Source of the DNA: DASXPG01 sp044449445
GTDB lineage: Bacteria; Gemmatimonadota; Gemmatimonadetes; Gemmatimonadales; JACORV01
DNA length: 19,961 nucleotides
Direction: 5' to 3'
Assembly (NCBI GenBank): GCA_044449445.1
Contig: JBIOIA010000026.1
Location: 1-19,961, forward strand
Below are positions 1-7,090 of this stretch, piece by piece. Each line of letters starts with the position of its first letter. Within the stretch, counting starts at the first letter, position 1. Position numbers and translations under genes: made by a program. Under the pieces are notes generated by a model that saw nothing but the letters and a program-made list of their open reading frames with translations, was not told the origin of the DNA and searched no databases.

Positions 1-1400
1 CCGCCGAACATCGCGCCCGCCAGCTGCCCCAGCCCCTCACGGATACTGATGCGCGTCTGCCCGCCGCGCATCGTGATGCTCACCTGGAGGTCGCGCCCCA
101 GTCCGCCGCTGCGCTGCGCGACGAACGACACCGACTTGCCGAGCGTCCCGACTATTCCCGTCATGCCCAGAACGCCGCGAACGTCGTCGATCAGGTAGGC
201 GCAGTCGGCCTCCGACAGCTCGCCTCGCACCACGCGCTCGACCGAGATCCGGGTCGGCCCGCCCGCGACCCACTGGGCCGTGAAGGGCACGAGCTTCTCG
301 TCGGGGCTGGTCGAACCCGACGGAGTCGGCGAATGGAGCGCCGCAGCCGCGCTCCTGACCAGCGCCGGATCGATGCCCGCTTCCGCCGCCGCCTGCTGGA
401 TCGCGCCGAGCGTGAGCGTGCCGCTCTGCGTGGGCTGCGTCGCGTCGAGCTCGGCGGCGCGCTTGAGCACTTCCTGCACCTCCTCATCGCTGAAACGCCG
501 ACGCGCCGGCGCCGGGCGCTCGTCTCGCGCCGTGAGGCTCGTGCTCGGCGCGGGCCACGCCGGGGCGCCCCCGTTCAGCTCCTCGGCAAGCGCCTGCGGC
601 GAGCCGGTGCGCTGCTCGATCCGGATAGCCATCGCGTGCACCAGCGCCGGCTCGATGGATTCGGGCAGCCGGTCGAGTGAACGCCGATGCGACGCAGGCG
701 CCTCGAGGAACCGTCCGGAGCGGACGGCATCCTCGCTCGGCCAGCGCCCCGGAGTCTTCCCCACCAGCAGCTCGTAGCACACGACCGCGAGCGAGTACAC
801 GTCGGTGCGCGCGTCCAGGTCCGTCAGTCCCGCGGCCTGCTCCGGGCTCATGTATCCCGGCGTCCCGAGCGGAAAGCCGGTGCGCGTCAAGTTCTCTCCG
901 CCCGCGGTGCTGATCGCCTTGGCGATGCCGAAGTCGGCGACGATCGGGTGCCCTTCGCTGAACAGGATGTTCTCGGGCTTGATGTCGCGGTGCAGCACGC
1001 CCATGCGGTGCGCATAGGTCAGCGCGCCCGCGACCCAGCCGGTCAACGCGACGGCCGCCGTCACCGTCTGCACGCCGCCGGCCTCGAGCCGCGTGCGCAG
1101 CGAGCCGCCGTCGATGTACGGCATCACGTAATAGAGGAATCCGCCGGCCTCGCCGGAATCGTGCAAGGCGAGGATGTGCGGGTGATTGAGGCGCGCGGCG
1201 ATGTCGATTTCCTTGAGGAAGCGGTCGGCGCCGATCGAGGCGGCCAGGTCGGGGCGCAGCACTTTGATCGCGACGCGCCGGTGGTGCTTGCGGTCGTCCG
1301 CGAGATAGACCGTGGCCATGCCGCCCCGCCCCAGGACACGGACGAGATCGTAACGGCCTTCGAGCGCCGAGCGCAGCGATGCGGGAATGTCGTCGGTCAC
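1..1400 (-). CDS. Serine/threonine protein kinase (3' end beyond window)
   Basis: Hanks-type (PknB-like) kinase, 466 codons visible, cut by the left edge. Seen: glycine loop LGRGGMATV at residues 23-31, ATP-binding Lys46 in VAIKVL, helix-C Glu64, catalytic HRDIKPEN from 137, DFG at 156-158, and GTPGYMSPEQ from 179. All catalytic residues are present, so it should be active. After the kinase domain (about 16-275) comes a Pro/Arg linker, then FSDEEVQEVLKRAAEL (303-318), then a TLTLGAIQQAAAEAGIDPAL stretch, then a region ending in REGLGQLAGAMFG. I have seen similar C-terminal arrangements in Gemmatimonadota-type proteins but know no function for them. No membrane segment appears before the edge. 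The GTG start at 1400 forms GTGA with the stop of the upstream lipoprotein gene, which indicates translational coupling and fixes the start. The substrate is unknown. Confidence 0.93.
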   Translation of the reverse strand, partial: MTDDIPASLRSALEGRYDLVRVLGRGGMATVYLADDRKHHRRVAIKVLRPDLAASIGADRFLKEIDIAARLNHPHILALHDSGEAGGFLYYVMPYIDGGSLRTRLEAGGVQTVTAAVALTGWVAGALTYAHRMGVLHRDIKPENILFSEGHPIVADFGIAKAISTAGGENLTRTGFPLGTPGYMSPEQAAGLTDLDARTDVYSLAVVCYELLVGKTPGRWPSEDAVRSGRFLEAPASHRRSLDRLPESIEPALVHAMAIRIEQRTGSPQALAEELNGGAPAWPAPSTSLTARDERPAPARRRFSDEEVQEVLKRAAELDATQPTQSGTLTLGAIQQAAAEAGIDPALVRSAAAALHSPTPSGSTSPDEKLVPFTAQWVAGGPTRISVERVVRGELSEADCAYLIDDVRGVLGMTGIVGTLGKSVSFVAQRSGGLGRDLQVSITMRGGQTRISIREGLGQLAGAMFG

Positions 1401-2647
1401 GGAGCGCGCAGGGCGAGGCCAAGCACTCGCAACGCTTCGCCGAGCGGGACGGCGCGGCCCCTGGCGGACAGCGCAATCACCGTGCCGTCCTCCCGCAGCG
1501 CCACCGGCTCGCCGCCGACGAGGTCGCCATGGATCCTGAGCTCGGTGCCGTCGCTCCCGTGCAGCTGACCCGTGGCGAGATACATCGCATCGCCGGCGTA
1601 GCGCGTGCCGCCCAGCGTGAAGACGTGATCCTGATCGCGCGGCGTCGCGGTGGCGCTCCACGGCACGGTCATGCACGGCCCGCTGCAGCTGACCTCCAGC
1701 AGCGCGATGCCGTCCCGCGAGCGCAGGATCCGGACCGGACGGTCCACCCCGTCGTGGAACCGGGCCCAGAGCCGCCGCTCGCGGACCGGGACGTCGGCCG
1801 AGAGTGCCAAGCCGTCCCGCGTGATCGTGAACCCGTTGACCGTGTGGTGGGACGTCCCGTGCAGCGCGAAGACGCCGTACGCGACACGCTGCACCGGGTC
1901 GGTCTCAGCAGCGACGTTGAGATCGTCGTTTCCGATCCGCAGCGTGTCGAAGGGGCCGGGAAGCGCCCTTCCCCAGGCGGGGCCGAACACGGCGTCGGCC
2001 ATCGAGTGCGGCACGGGCGAGGACAGCGCGCGGCGGAAGCTGGTGTCGGCCGCCAGCGACTCGAGCGAGCGACGCACCGCCAGCACCGCGGCCTGGTCCA
2101 CCGAGTCGGTGAGGCGCGCCGATCCGTGGGTCCGCACCGCCAGGATCACGCCGCCCGCCGCGAGATCGAGGACCTCCCAGACCGCGTCGGCGCGCGCCGC
2201 GACCAGGATCGGAGCTACGCGCCCCGTCGTCTCCACGGTGAGCTCGCCGACGTCCACGCTCAGTCCGAAGCGCACGTCGCGCAGCGGTTCCGCATCGCTG
2301 GTGGGTGCGCCGAGCGAGCGGACGTTGTATCCCGCTGCCCGGAGGATGGAATCACCCGCGGTGCGAATCAAGCGGGACCAGCGCAGCCGGAGCCCGTCGG
2401 TCAGCTCGATGGATCCGGCGCGCTGCGAATACAGGGCGCCTTCGAGGTGCGAGCCCACGCTCCGGCCCGCCGGCGGCAGCGTGACGTCGAGGATCATCAG
2501 CGCGGGCACCGCATCGGGCGCGAGCGGCGCGCCCGCCGCGGCCGGCGCGTCGGATGCCGGCGAGGAGGCCGAAGGCGGCGGCGCGAGGTGGCCCGCACAG
2601 GCCGCCGCGATCAGCACCGCGGCGCCGTGAACGCCATGGCGGATCAT
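1397..2647 (-). CDS. Predicted lipoprotein with degenerate trypsin-like domain (copy 1)
   Basis: 416 aa. The N-terminus has a short hydrophobic signal ending in AAAC (Cys17), a possible but non-canonical lipobox, then a Pro/Ala/Ser-rich linker. Residues about 50-210 form a domain shared with the gene at 3900-5168. Residues about 255-395 follow the order of an HtrA/S1C trypsin-like fold: TITRDGLAL (274-282) where the His strand should be, RDGIALLEV around Asp312 where DxALLxV is expected, and GDLVGGEP (374-381) where GNSGGP is expected. The catalytic His and Ser are therefore missing, so it is probably not a protease. A CSGPC pair (321/325) may form a disulfide. ATG 2647 is preferred because it places the signal peptide at the start; a TTG at 2656 in the same frame is the alternative. 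The stop overlaps the kinase GTG. The gene is divergent from the TPR gene. Function unknown. Confidence 0.82.
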   Translation of the reverse strand: MIRHGVHGAAVLIAAACAGHLAPPPSASSPASDAPAAAGAPLAPDAVPALMILDVTLPPAGRSVGSHLEGALYSQRAGSIELTDGLRLRWSRLIRTAGDSILRAAGYNVRSLGAPTSDAEPLRDVRFGLSVDVGELTVETTGRVAPILVAARADAVWEVLDLAAGGVILAVRTHGSARLTDSVDQAAVLAVRRSLESLAADTSFRRALSSPVPHSMADAVFGPAWGRALPGPFDTLRIGNDDLNVAAETDPVQRVAYGVFALHGTSHHTVNGFTITRDGLALSADVPVRERRLWARFHDGVDRPVRILRSRDGIALLEVSCSGPCMTVPWSATATPRDQDHVFTLGGTRYAGDAMYLATGQLHGSDGTELRIHGDLVGGEPVALREDGTVIALSARGRAVPLGEALRVLGLALRAP

Positions 2648-2674
2648 TGACGCCAATATGCATGAACGTACAGT
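2647..2674 (+). promoter_or_regulatory. Candidate promoter for the TPR gene
   Basis: In the very short gap between two divergent genes, TTGACG (2647-2652) and TACAGT (2669-2674) lie 16 bp apart and resemble sigma-70 -35 and -10 boxes (5/6 and 4/6 matches). Transcription would begin close to the ATG at 2683, giving a leaderless or near-leaderless message, consistent with the absence of a Shine-Dalgarno sequence there. This is pattern matching only. Confidence 0.25.
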
Positions 2675-2682
2675 TTTCCGGC

Positions 2683-3903
2683 ATGACCACGCGCCTCTCC
2701 CGGGTTGCCGCCCTCATGCTGGCGGCCGCCCTTGGCACCGCCCGAATCGCCGTCGCGCAGTTGCCCGCGGCCCTCGATACCGCCTTCACGCGTCACGTCG
2801 CCGAGATGGGGCGCCAACGCGCGGCGCAGCTCGCCACCCCACCCGCGCAACCCGAAAATCCGAGAGTCCTCCAGCAATATCGGGGCGCACTGGCCGACCT
2901 CGACAGCGCGAAATGGGCCGACGCGGTGGCCGCGCTGCTGGCCGTCACCACGCGCGCGCCGACCAACCCGATGTACCGCGCCGACCTCGCGTACGCGCAC
3001 CTGCGCCTCGGCCAGTTCGACCCGGCCGCGACCGAGTACACGCGCGCGTACCAGGCACAGCAGCACAACGGATGGTACGTGCTCGGCATCGGTATGGTGC
3101 GCGCGACGCAGCACCAGTTCGCCGACGCCGCCGGTGCCGCCGATCTCGCGGTGCAGACCGACAGCTCGGTCGTGGACTCGTCGGTCGCGAGCATCGCGGC
3201 CGGCTGGTTCGAGGCGGCAGGCGATCGCACGCGTGCACTGTTCTGGGCGCGCAACGCCGTGCAACGCTCGCCCGGCGACGCGGCCGACTGGCTGCGCGTC
3301 GCCTCCTACGACATGGCGCGCAACGACACGACCCCCGAAGGCATCACCGCGGTGCGCCGGTACCTCGCCCTGAGGCCCGGCGACAAGCTCGGCAGTGCGA
3401 TCTACGCCAACTACCTCTACGTGTCGGGGCAGAATGACTCGGCGATGGCCTTCGCCGAGCTCGCGGCCTCGGACTCCACGTACCGGCCGTTCGCCGCGCA
3501 GGTCTTCCTCGCCGCGGGTCGGACGGAGTTGATACGCCGGAATCCGGATGGGGCGCTGACGGTCCTGCGGAAGGCGCAGCCCTGGGCGGACTCCACGCAG
3601 CGCCCTTCCTTCAGCCTGTTCATCGGGCGCGCCCAGCTGCTGCAGGTGTCCGCGGCGCTCAACAGCTACCAGGACCACCCCAGCTGCGACCTGGCTCGCC
3701 TGGCTGATTCCCTCACGACCGCAGCGAAGGCGAACCTGCGCGCGGGGTTGATGGTGGACAGCGCACGGACCCGGCAGCTTCTCGAGATGGTGGTGGCACC
3801 GGACAGCGCGAACGCCCAGGCGGCGGTCCACAACTGCGCCACCGCGGCGCAGCAGGCCCCGCGCCGGCCGCAGCGTCCGGCGCCGGCCAGGCCGAGGCCC
3901 TAG
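2683..3903 (+). CDS. Secreted tetratricopeptide-repeat protein
   Basis: 406 aa. The first about 25 residues form a Sec signal peptide (MTTRLSRVAALMLAAALG, probable cleavage after AVAQ). The rest is Ala-rich helical repeats typical of TPRs: pairs such as WADAVAALLAV / ADLAYAHLRLGQFDPAATEY, AGDRTRALFWARNAVQRSPGD, and GITAVRRYLALRPGDK, roughly from residue 60 to 330. The C-terminus is a Pro/Arg tail. There are two Cys in the last quarter and no enzymatic motif. ATG 2683 is preferred over an in-frame ATG at 2662 because it begins the signal peptide; neither has a clear ribosome site. The stop TAG lies in a CTAG shared with the stop of the convergent lipoprotein gene. A periplasmic protein-protein scaffold is the likely role (inference); the partner is unknown. 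Confidence 0.85.
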   Translation: MTTRLSRVAALMLAAALGTARIAVAQLPAALDTAFTRHVAEMGRQRAAQLATPPAQPENPRVLQQYRGALADLDSAKWADAVAALLAVTTRAPTNPMYRADLAYAHLRLGQFDPAATEYTRAYQAQQHNGWYVLGIGMVRATQHQFADAAGAADLAVQTDSSVVDSSVASIAAGWFEAAGDRTRALFWARNAVQRSPGDAADWLRVASYDMARNDTTPEGITAVRRYLALRPGDKLGSAIYANYLYVSGQNDSAMAFAELAASDSTYRPFAAQVFLAAGRTELIRRNPDGALTVLRKAQPWADSTQRPSFSLFIGRAQLLQVSAALNSYQDHPSCDLARLADSLTTAAKANLRAGLMVDSARTRQLLEMVVAPDSANAQAAVHNCATAAQQAPRRPQRPAPARPRP

Positions 3904-5168
3904 CCCCTCCGCGAAGCCGGCGGGCGCACGTGCAGCGCCCGCAGCACTTCGCCCAGCAGCACGACGCTCTGTCGTCCCGGCCGCGTCGAAACGAGTGCGA
4001 ACACGCGGCCTGAGCTGGTGCGGGCCACCGGCCAGCCGCCGCCGGCCTGTCCACCCATGCCTTCGAGCGTGATGCCGCTCGCCAGTCCCCACTGTCCGCC
4101 CACGCGCCCCACCAGCGGAGTCGCAGGCTGATCGTCGGCTTCCGGCGCTCCGATCGTCACCGCGCCGGTGAAGACATCCACCCGCTCGGGCGCGTCCCAG
4201 TCCACCGTCAGGCAGGCCTGGGGGCACGCGATCTGGAGCAGCGCGACGTCCAGTCCCGCGTGCGAGCGCACGAGGGTGACCGGCGCCTCGACACCGCTGA
4301 CCAGGCGCGCCCTCAGGTGTTGCGTCGTGCGCGCCGTCCTTCCCACCGCGACCGCGAGACCGTCGCGCGTCAGCACGACCGCCGTGCCGAGTCTCCCGCC
4401 CAGGCCCCGGAGCATCACCAGCCCTGCCGAGATGCGTCCGACCAACGACGAGTCGGCGCTGGGATTCAGGTCGTCGTCCTCCAGGTCGATCCACTCGCTG
4501 CCCGGCGGCAGGTGTCGCACCAGCGGTCCCGACACGCGCGCGTCGGGCCGGGAGCGCGGCGCGCCCAGCGCGCGCTGGAACAGCGTGTCGCCGAGCAGCC
4601 GCGCGAGCGAGTTGTCGAGCACCTGAGTGACACCGAGGTCCACGCTCCCCTGGGCGCGCGCGCTGGCGTGCACCTGGCGGCCGAATACCGCGTCGCCGCT
4701 GCCCAGGTCGAGCAGGTCCCACGACACGTCCACCTGCGCGTCGACCGTCAGCGGCTCCGAGGAGCCGGCGCTGCGCACCGACAACTCCGTCACGTGACCC
4801 GTGAGTCCGTACTGCACGCCGAGCAGCTGCTGCGCGTCGCTCGAGCTGGGCCCGACGCTTCGCACGAGGTACCCCGCGCCGCGCATGAGCGCTTCGCCGT
4901 GATCGCGCTCGAGCTGGGCCCAGCGCGCGCGCACCGACTCGGTCAGCTGGTACGTCGCCTGCCGGACGTCGAACGTGGCGCCGCCGTAGTGCCCGCCGAT
5001 GACGGTGCCGGCCGCCGGCAGGTCCACGCCCATGAACAGGATCGTTCCCGCGCCGGATGGCGGCGCCAGCGGAAGCACCGACTGCCCCGCGGCGGATCCG
5101 GCATCACTCGTGCGATGCAGACACGCGCCCGCCACGATAGCGAGCAATGGGATCAGGCGGCGGGTCAC
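3900..5168 (-). CDS. Predicted lipoprotein with degenerate trypsin-like domain (copy 2)
   Basis: 422 aa, a paralogue of the product of 1397-2647 along its whole length. Signal MTRRLIPLLAIVAGAC with lipobox-like AGAC (Cys16). The N-terminal domain (about 42-205) shares motifs such as GAGYLVRSVG and SWDLLDLGSGDAVF with copy 1. The C-terminal part keeps the HtrA-like frame: GTAVVLTRDGLAVAVG (261-276) lacks the catalytic His, GLDVALLQI keeps the Asp (307), and GGQAGGGWPV (372-381) stands where GNSGGPL is expected, so the Ser is lost. CPQAC (315/319) matches CSGPC of copy 1. The GTG start at 5168 overlaps the MATE stop as GTGA, indicating coupling. Probably a non-proteolytic binding protein at the outer membrane or periplasm (inference). 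What it binds is unknown. Confidence 0.83.
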   Translation of the reverse strand: MTRRLIPLLAIVAGACLHRTSDAGSAAGQSVLPLAPPSGAGTILFMGVDLPAAGTVIGGHYGGATFDVRQATYQLTESVRARWAQLERDHGEALMRGAGYLVRSVGPSSSDAQQLLGVQYGLTGHVTELSVRSAGSSEPLTVDAQVDVSWDLLDLGSGDAVFGRQVHASARAQGSVDLGVTQVLDNSLARLLGDTLFQRALGAPRSRPDARVSGPLVRHLPPGSEWIDLEDDDLNPSADSSLVGRISAGLVMLRGLGGRLGTAVVLTRDGLAVAVGRTARTTQHLRARLVSGVEAPVTLVRSHAGLDVALLQIACPQACLTVDWDAPERVDVFTGAVTIGAPEADDQPATPLVGRVGGQWGLASGITLEGMGGQAGGGWPVARTSSGRVFALVSTRPGRQSVVLLGEVLRALHVRPPASRRG

Positions 5169-6559
5169 AGCGCGACCCCTTCGTCATGATCGATCCGCAC
5201 GCGGTGCATCGGTCCATGGAGCCGGTTCCGCGCGCGCAGCAGCAGCATCACGGCGACCAGCGCCAGCCCGAGCACCAGGCCCCACCACAGCCCGCGCGGC
5301 CCCAGGCCCGATCTGAACCCGAGCCACAGGCTGACCGGCAGGCCGATCAGCCAGAAGCCGAGGATGTTCACGATCATCGGCCAGCGGGTGTCGGCGACGC
5401 CGCGCAGGATGCCGATGGACACGACCTGGATCCCGTCGAACACCTGGAACACGCCGGCGAGCGGAATGAGCGCGGCGGCCATGGCCGCCACCTCGACGTC
5501 GCTGGTGTAGAGCCGCGCGAAGAACGCGGGCGCCGCGAGCATGCCCACGGCGCTCACCGCCATGAAGCCGGCGCCGCAGATCAGGCCCGCCGCCGCCGCC
5601 CGGCGTGCCTCCGCGGCGTCGCCCCGCCCCACCGCGTGTCCGACGAGGACGGCCGCGGCGCCGGACACGCCGAGCGGCACCATGAACGTGAACGACGCGA
5701 TGTTGAGTGCGATCTGGTGGCCGGCCATCTGGCGCGTGCCCATCCAGCCCATGAGCAGGCCGACCAGCCCGAACACGCCGAACTCGAGACTGATCTGCAC
5801 GCCGATGGGCCAGCCGAGCGCGAACATCCGCGCGAGTGCGGAGAGCGCGAACGTGTCCTCGCGAAACGGTCGGACGTAGCGGCGCACGTGCGACCACGCG
5901 CCGATGATCAGCACCACGGCGAGCAGCAGCCGGCCGACGGCGGTCGCCCACGCGGAGCCGACGGCGCCCAGCGGCGGCGCGCCCAGGTGCCCGAACACCA
6001 GCACCCAGTTCAGGAACACGTTCGCGAGGTTCCCAAGGATGATGGACCACACGATCGGCGCCATGCGGTGCATCGCCTGGAGCGCCTGCCGGAACACGAC
6101 GAAGACGTAGAACGGCAGCACGCCGACGATTGACACGACGTCGTACTGCGCGGCGACGGTCGCGAATACGGCCGGCTGGCGCAGCAGCGCGAGCACCGGT
6201 CCGGCGGGCAGAATGAGGAGACCGGTCACCACGCTGAGCCCGACGGCCAGAACCAGGCCGCGCTGCACGCCGCGCGCGATCGCGACCTCGTCGCCCGCGC
6301 CGACCGCCTGGGCCACGATCGGGTCGAGCGCCATCAGCACGCCCTGGCCGAAGATCGCGACGGCGAAGAAGTACACGTTGCCGAGCGCGACCGCGGCGAT
6401 GGCCGCGGCGGACACCCGGCCCACCATCATCGTGTCCACGACGCCCATCGCCATCAGGCCGACCTGCACGACGACGACCGGCAGGGCGAGCCGCACCATC
6501 GCGGCCAGCTCCTGCCCCAATCCTCTGGGCGCGGGGATCTCGAGATCGGTCGATGACAT
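5165..6559 (-). CDS. MATE-family multidrug efflux transporter
   Basis: 464 aa, about twelve hydrophobic segments, the usual MATE/NorM length. The opening fits the family: LALPVVVVQVGLMAMGVVDTMMVGRVS (family consensus LalPi...q...mmgvvDtimvGrl), with matching second-half features such as GWPIGVQISLEFGVFGLVGLLMG and a GHQIALNIASFTFMVPLGVS segment. It should export organic cations or drugs in exchange for Na+ or H+ across the inner membrane; the substrate cannot be read from sequence. ATG 6559 is chosen because MATE proteins begin shortly before this helix; ATG 6586 or GTG 6589 would add 9 or 10 residues. No clear ribosome site precedes any of them. Its stop overlaps the GTG of the downstream lipoprotein, so the two are likely co-translated. 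Confidence 0.95.
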   Translation of the reverse strand: MSSTDLEIPAPRGLGQELAAMVRLALPVVVVQVGLMAMGVVDTMMVGRVSAAAIAAVALGNVYFFAVAIFGQGVLMALDPIVAQAVGAGDEVAIARGVQRGLVLAVGLSVVTGLLILPAGPVLALLRQPAVFATVAAQYDVVSIVGVLPFYVFVVFRQALQAMHRMAPIVWSIILGNLANVFLNWVLVFGHLGAPPLGAVGSAWATAVGRLLLAVVLIIGAWSHVRRYVRPFREDTFALSALARMFALGWPIGVQISLEFGVFGLVGLLMGWMGTRQMAGHQIALNIASFTFMVPLGVSGAAAVLVGHAVGRGDAAEARRAAAAGLICGAGFMAVSAVGMLAAPAFFARLYTSDVEVAAMAAALIPLAGVFQVFDGIQVVSIGILRGVADTRWPMIVNILGFWLIGLPVSLWLGFRSGLGPRGLWWGLVLGLALVAVMLLLRARNRLHGPMHRVRIDHDEGVAL

Positions 6560-6602
6560 GGTGGAGGTCCAAACGCAATATGCCATCACAGGCGGAGAAA
6601 GG

Positions 6603-6638
6603 CAGGCAGGAGCAGATCGTCTCGTCTGCTCCTGCCTG
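6603..6638 (-). terminator. Perfect 14-bp hairpin, possible terminator
   Basis: CAGGCAGGAGCAGA (6603-6616) and its exact reverse complement (6625-6638) flank an 8-base loop. It lies about 40 bases past the stop of the small secreted-protein gene and before the MATE gene, both on the minus strand. The T-run after the stem is poor (CTTTCTCC), so it may be a weak or Rho-assisted terminator, or simply a repeat element. Confidence 0.45.
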
Positions 6639-6640
6639 TC

Positions 6641-6670
6641 CTTGTCTGCTTTGGTCTGCCTTGGTCTGCC
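6641..6670. repeat. 10-bp tandem repeat array next to the hairpin
   Basis: Two exact copies of TTGGTCTGCC (6651-6660, 6661-6670) follow a diverged copy CTTGTCTGCT (6641-6650). The same 10-bp rhythm continues weakly back into the hairpin arm (6621-6640). The array runs up to six bases from the stop of the 6677-7090 gene. Confidence 0.75.
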
Positions 6671-6676
6671 TCTAGC

Positions 6677-7090
6677 TCACCGGCACGTGATATCGACGCT
6701 CATCGGATCTGTCTCGACGTGTGTCACGCCGCTGGCGACCTTCAGCTTCTCCCACACCTGCATGTGCTGGCCCGCAGCGCCGACCTGCCACTGCTCGCTG
6801 AACCGGTACGTGGCGGGACCGTTGGCGGGCACGCGCACGACGCGCAGCTGGCTCTTCGCACCGTCGCTGCGCTCGAACTGGTAGTTGAACACCATCGGGT
6901 GCACGCTCACCGCGATCGTGGCCGTGAACCGGAGATGGGCCGGACACCGGCCCTGGAAACGCGGCGGCGCCGCTTCGAGCGAGATCGGCCCGAAGGGGCC
7001 TTGGGACGCGAGCGGCTGCTCAGCACGGCGGCCGGCGATCGCAAGCGCCGGCACCAGAACGCCGATCAGGACAGCACCTGAGTAACGCAT
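6677..7090 (-). CDS. Small secreted protein with two cysteines, probable Ig-like fold
   Basis: 137 aa. Signal peptide MRYSGAVLIGVLVPALAIAG, then a beta-rich domain starting at GRCPAHLRFTATI and ending in DITCR. The spacing, a Cys before the first strand, a YQFERSDGA segment, a central Trp (EQWQVG) and a Cys at the very C-terminus, resembles short secreted Ig-like proteins with one disulfide that I have seen in environmental bacteria. No catalytic motif and no named family. It follows the glycosidase gene, whose TGA overlaps ATG 7093; a second ATG at 7090 is better placed relative to the AGGAGG and is chosen here. Codon use matches its neighbours. Function unknown. Confidence 0.8.
   Translation of the reverse strand: MRYSGAVLIGVLVPALAIAGRRAEQPLASQGPFGPISLEAAPPRFQGRCPAHLRFTATIAVSVHPMVFNYQFERSDGAKSQLRVVRVPANGPATYRFSEQWQVGAAGQHMQVWEKLKVASGVTHVETDPMSVDITCR

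Noticed and set aside
484..1476. ATG-started minus-strand frame over the kinase region
   Set aside because: It is a shifted frame. The true kinase frame starts at GTG 1400 and shows every kinase motif.
2644..4722. Open frame of about 690 codons on the minus strand
   Set aside because: It crosses antisense to the TPR gene and out of frame through the second lipoprotein gene. Composition is Arg/Gly-rich and no motif is seen.
6603..6670. CRISPR array
   Set aside because: The units are 10 bp and directly adjacent, with no spacers and no cas genes nearby.
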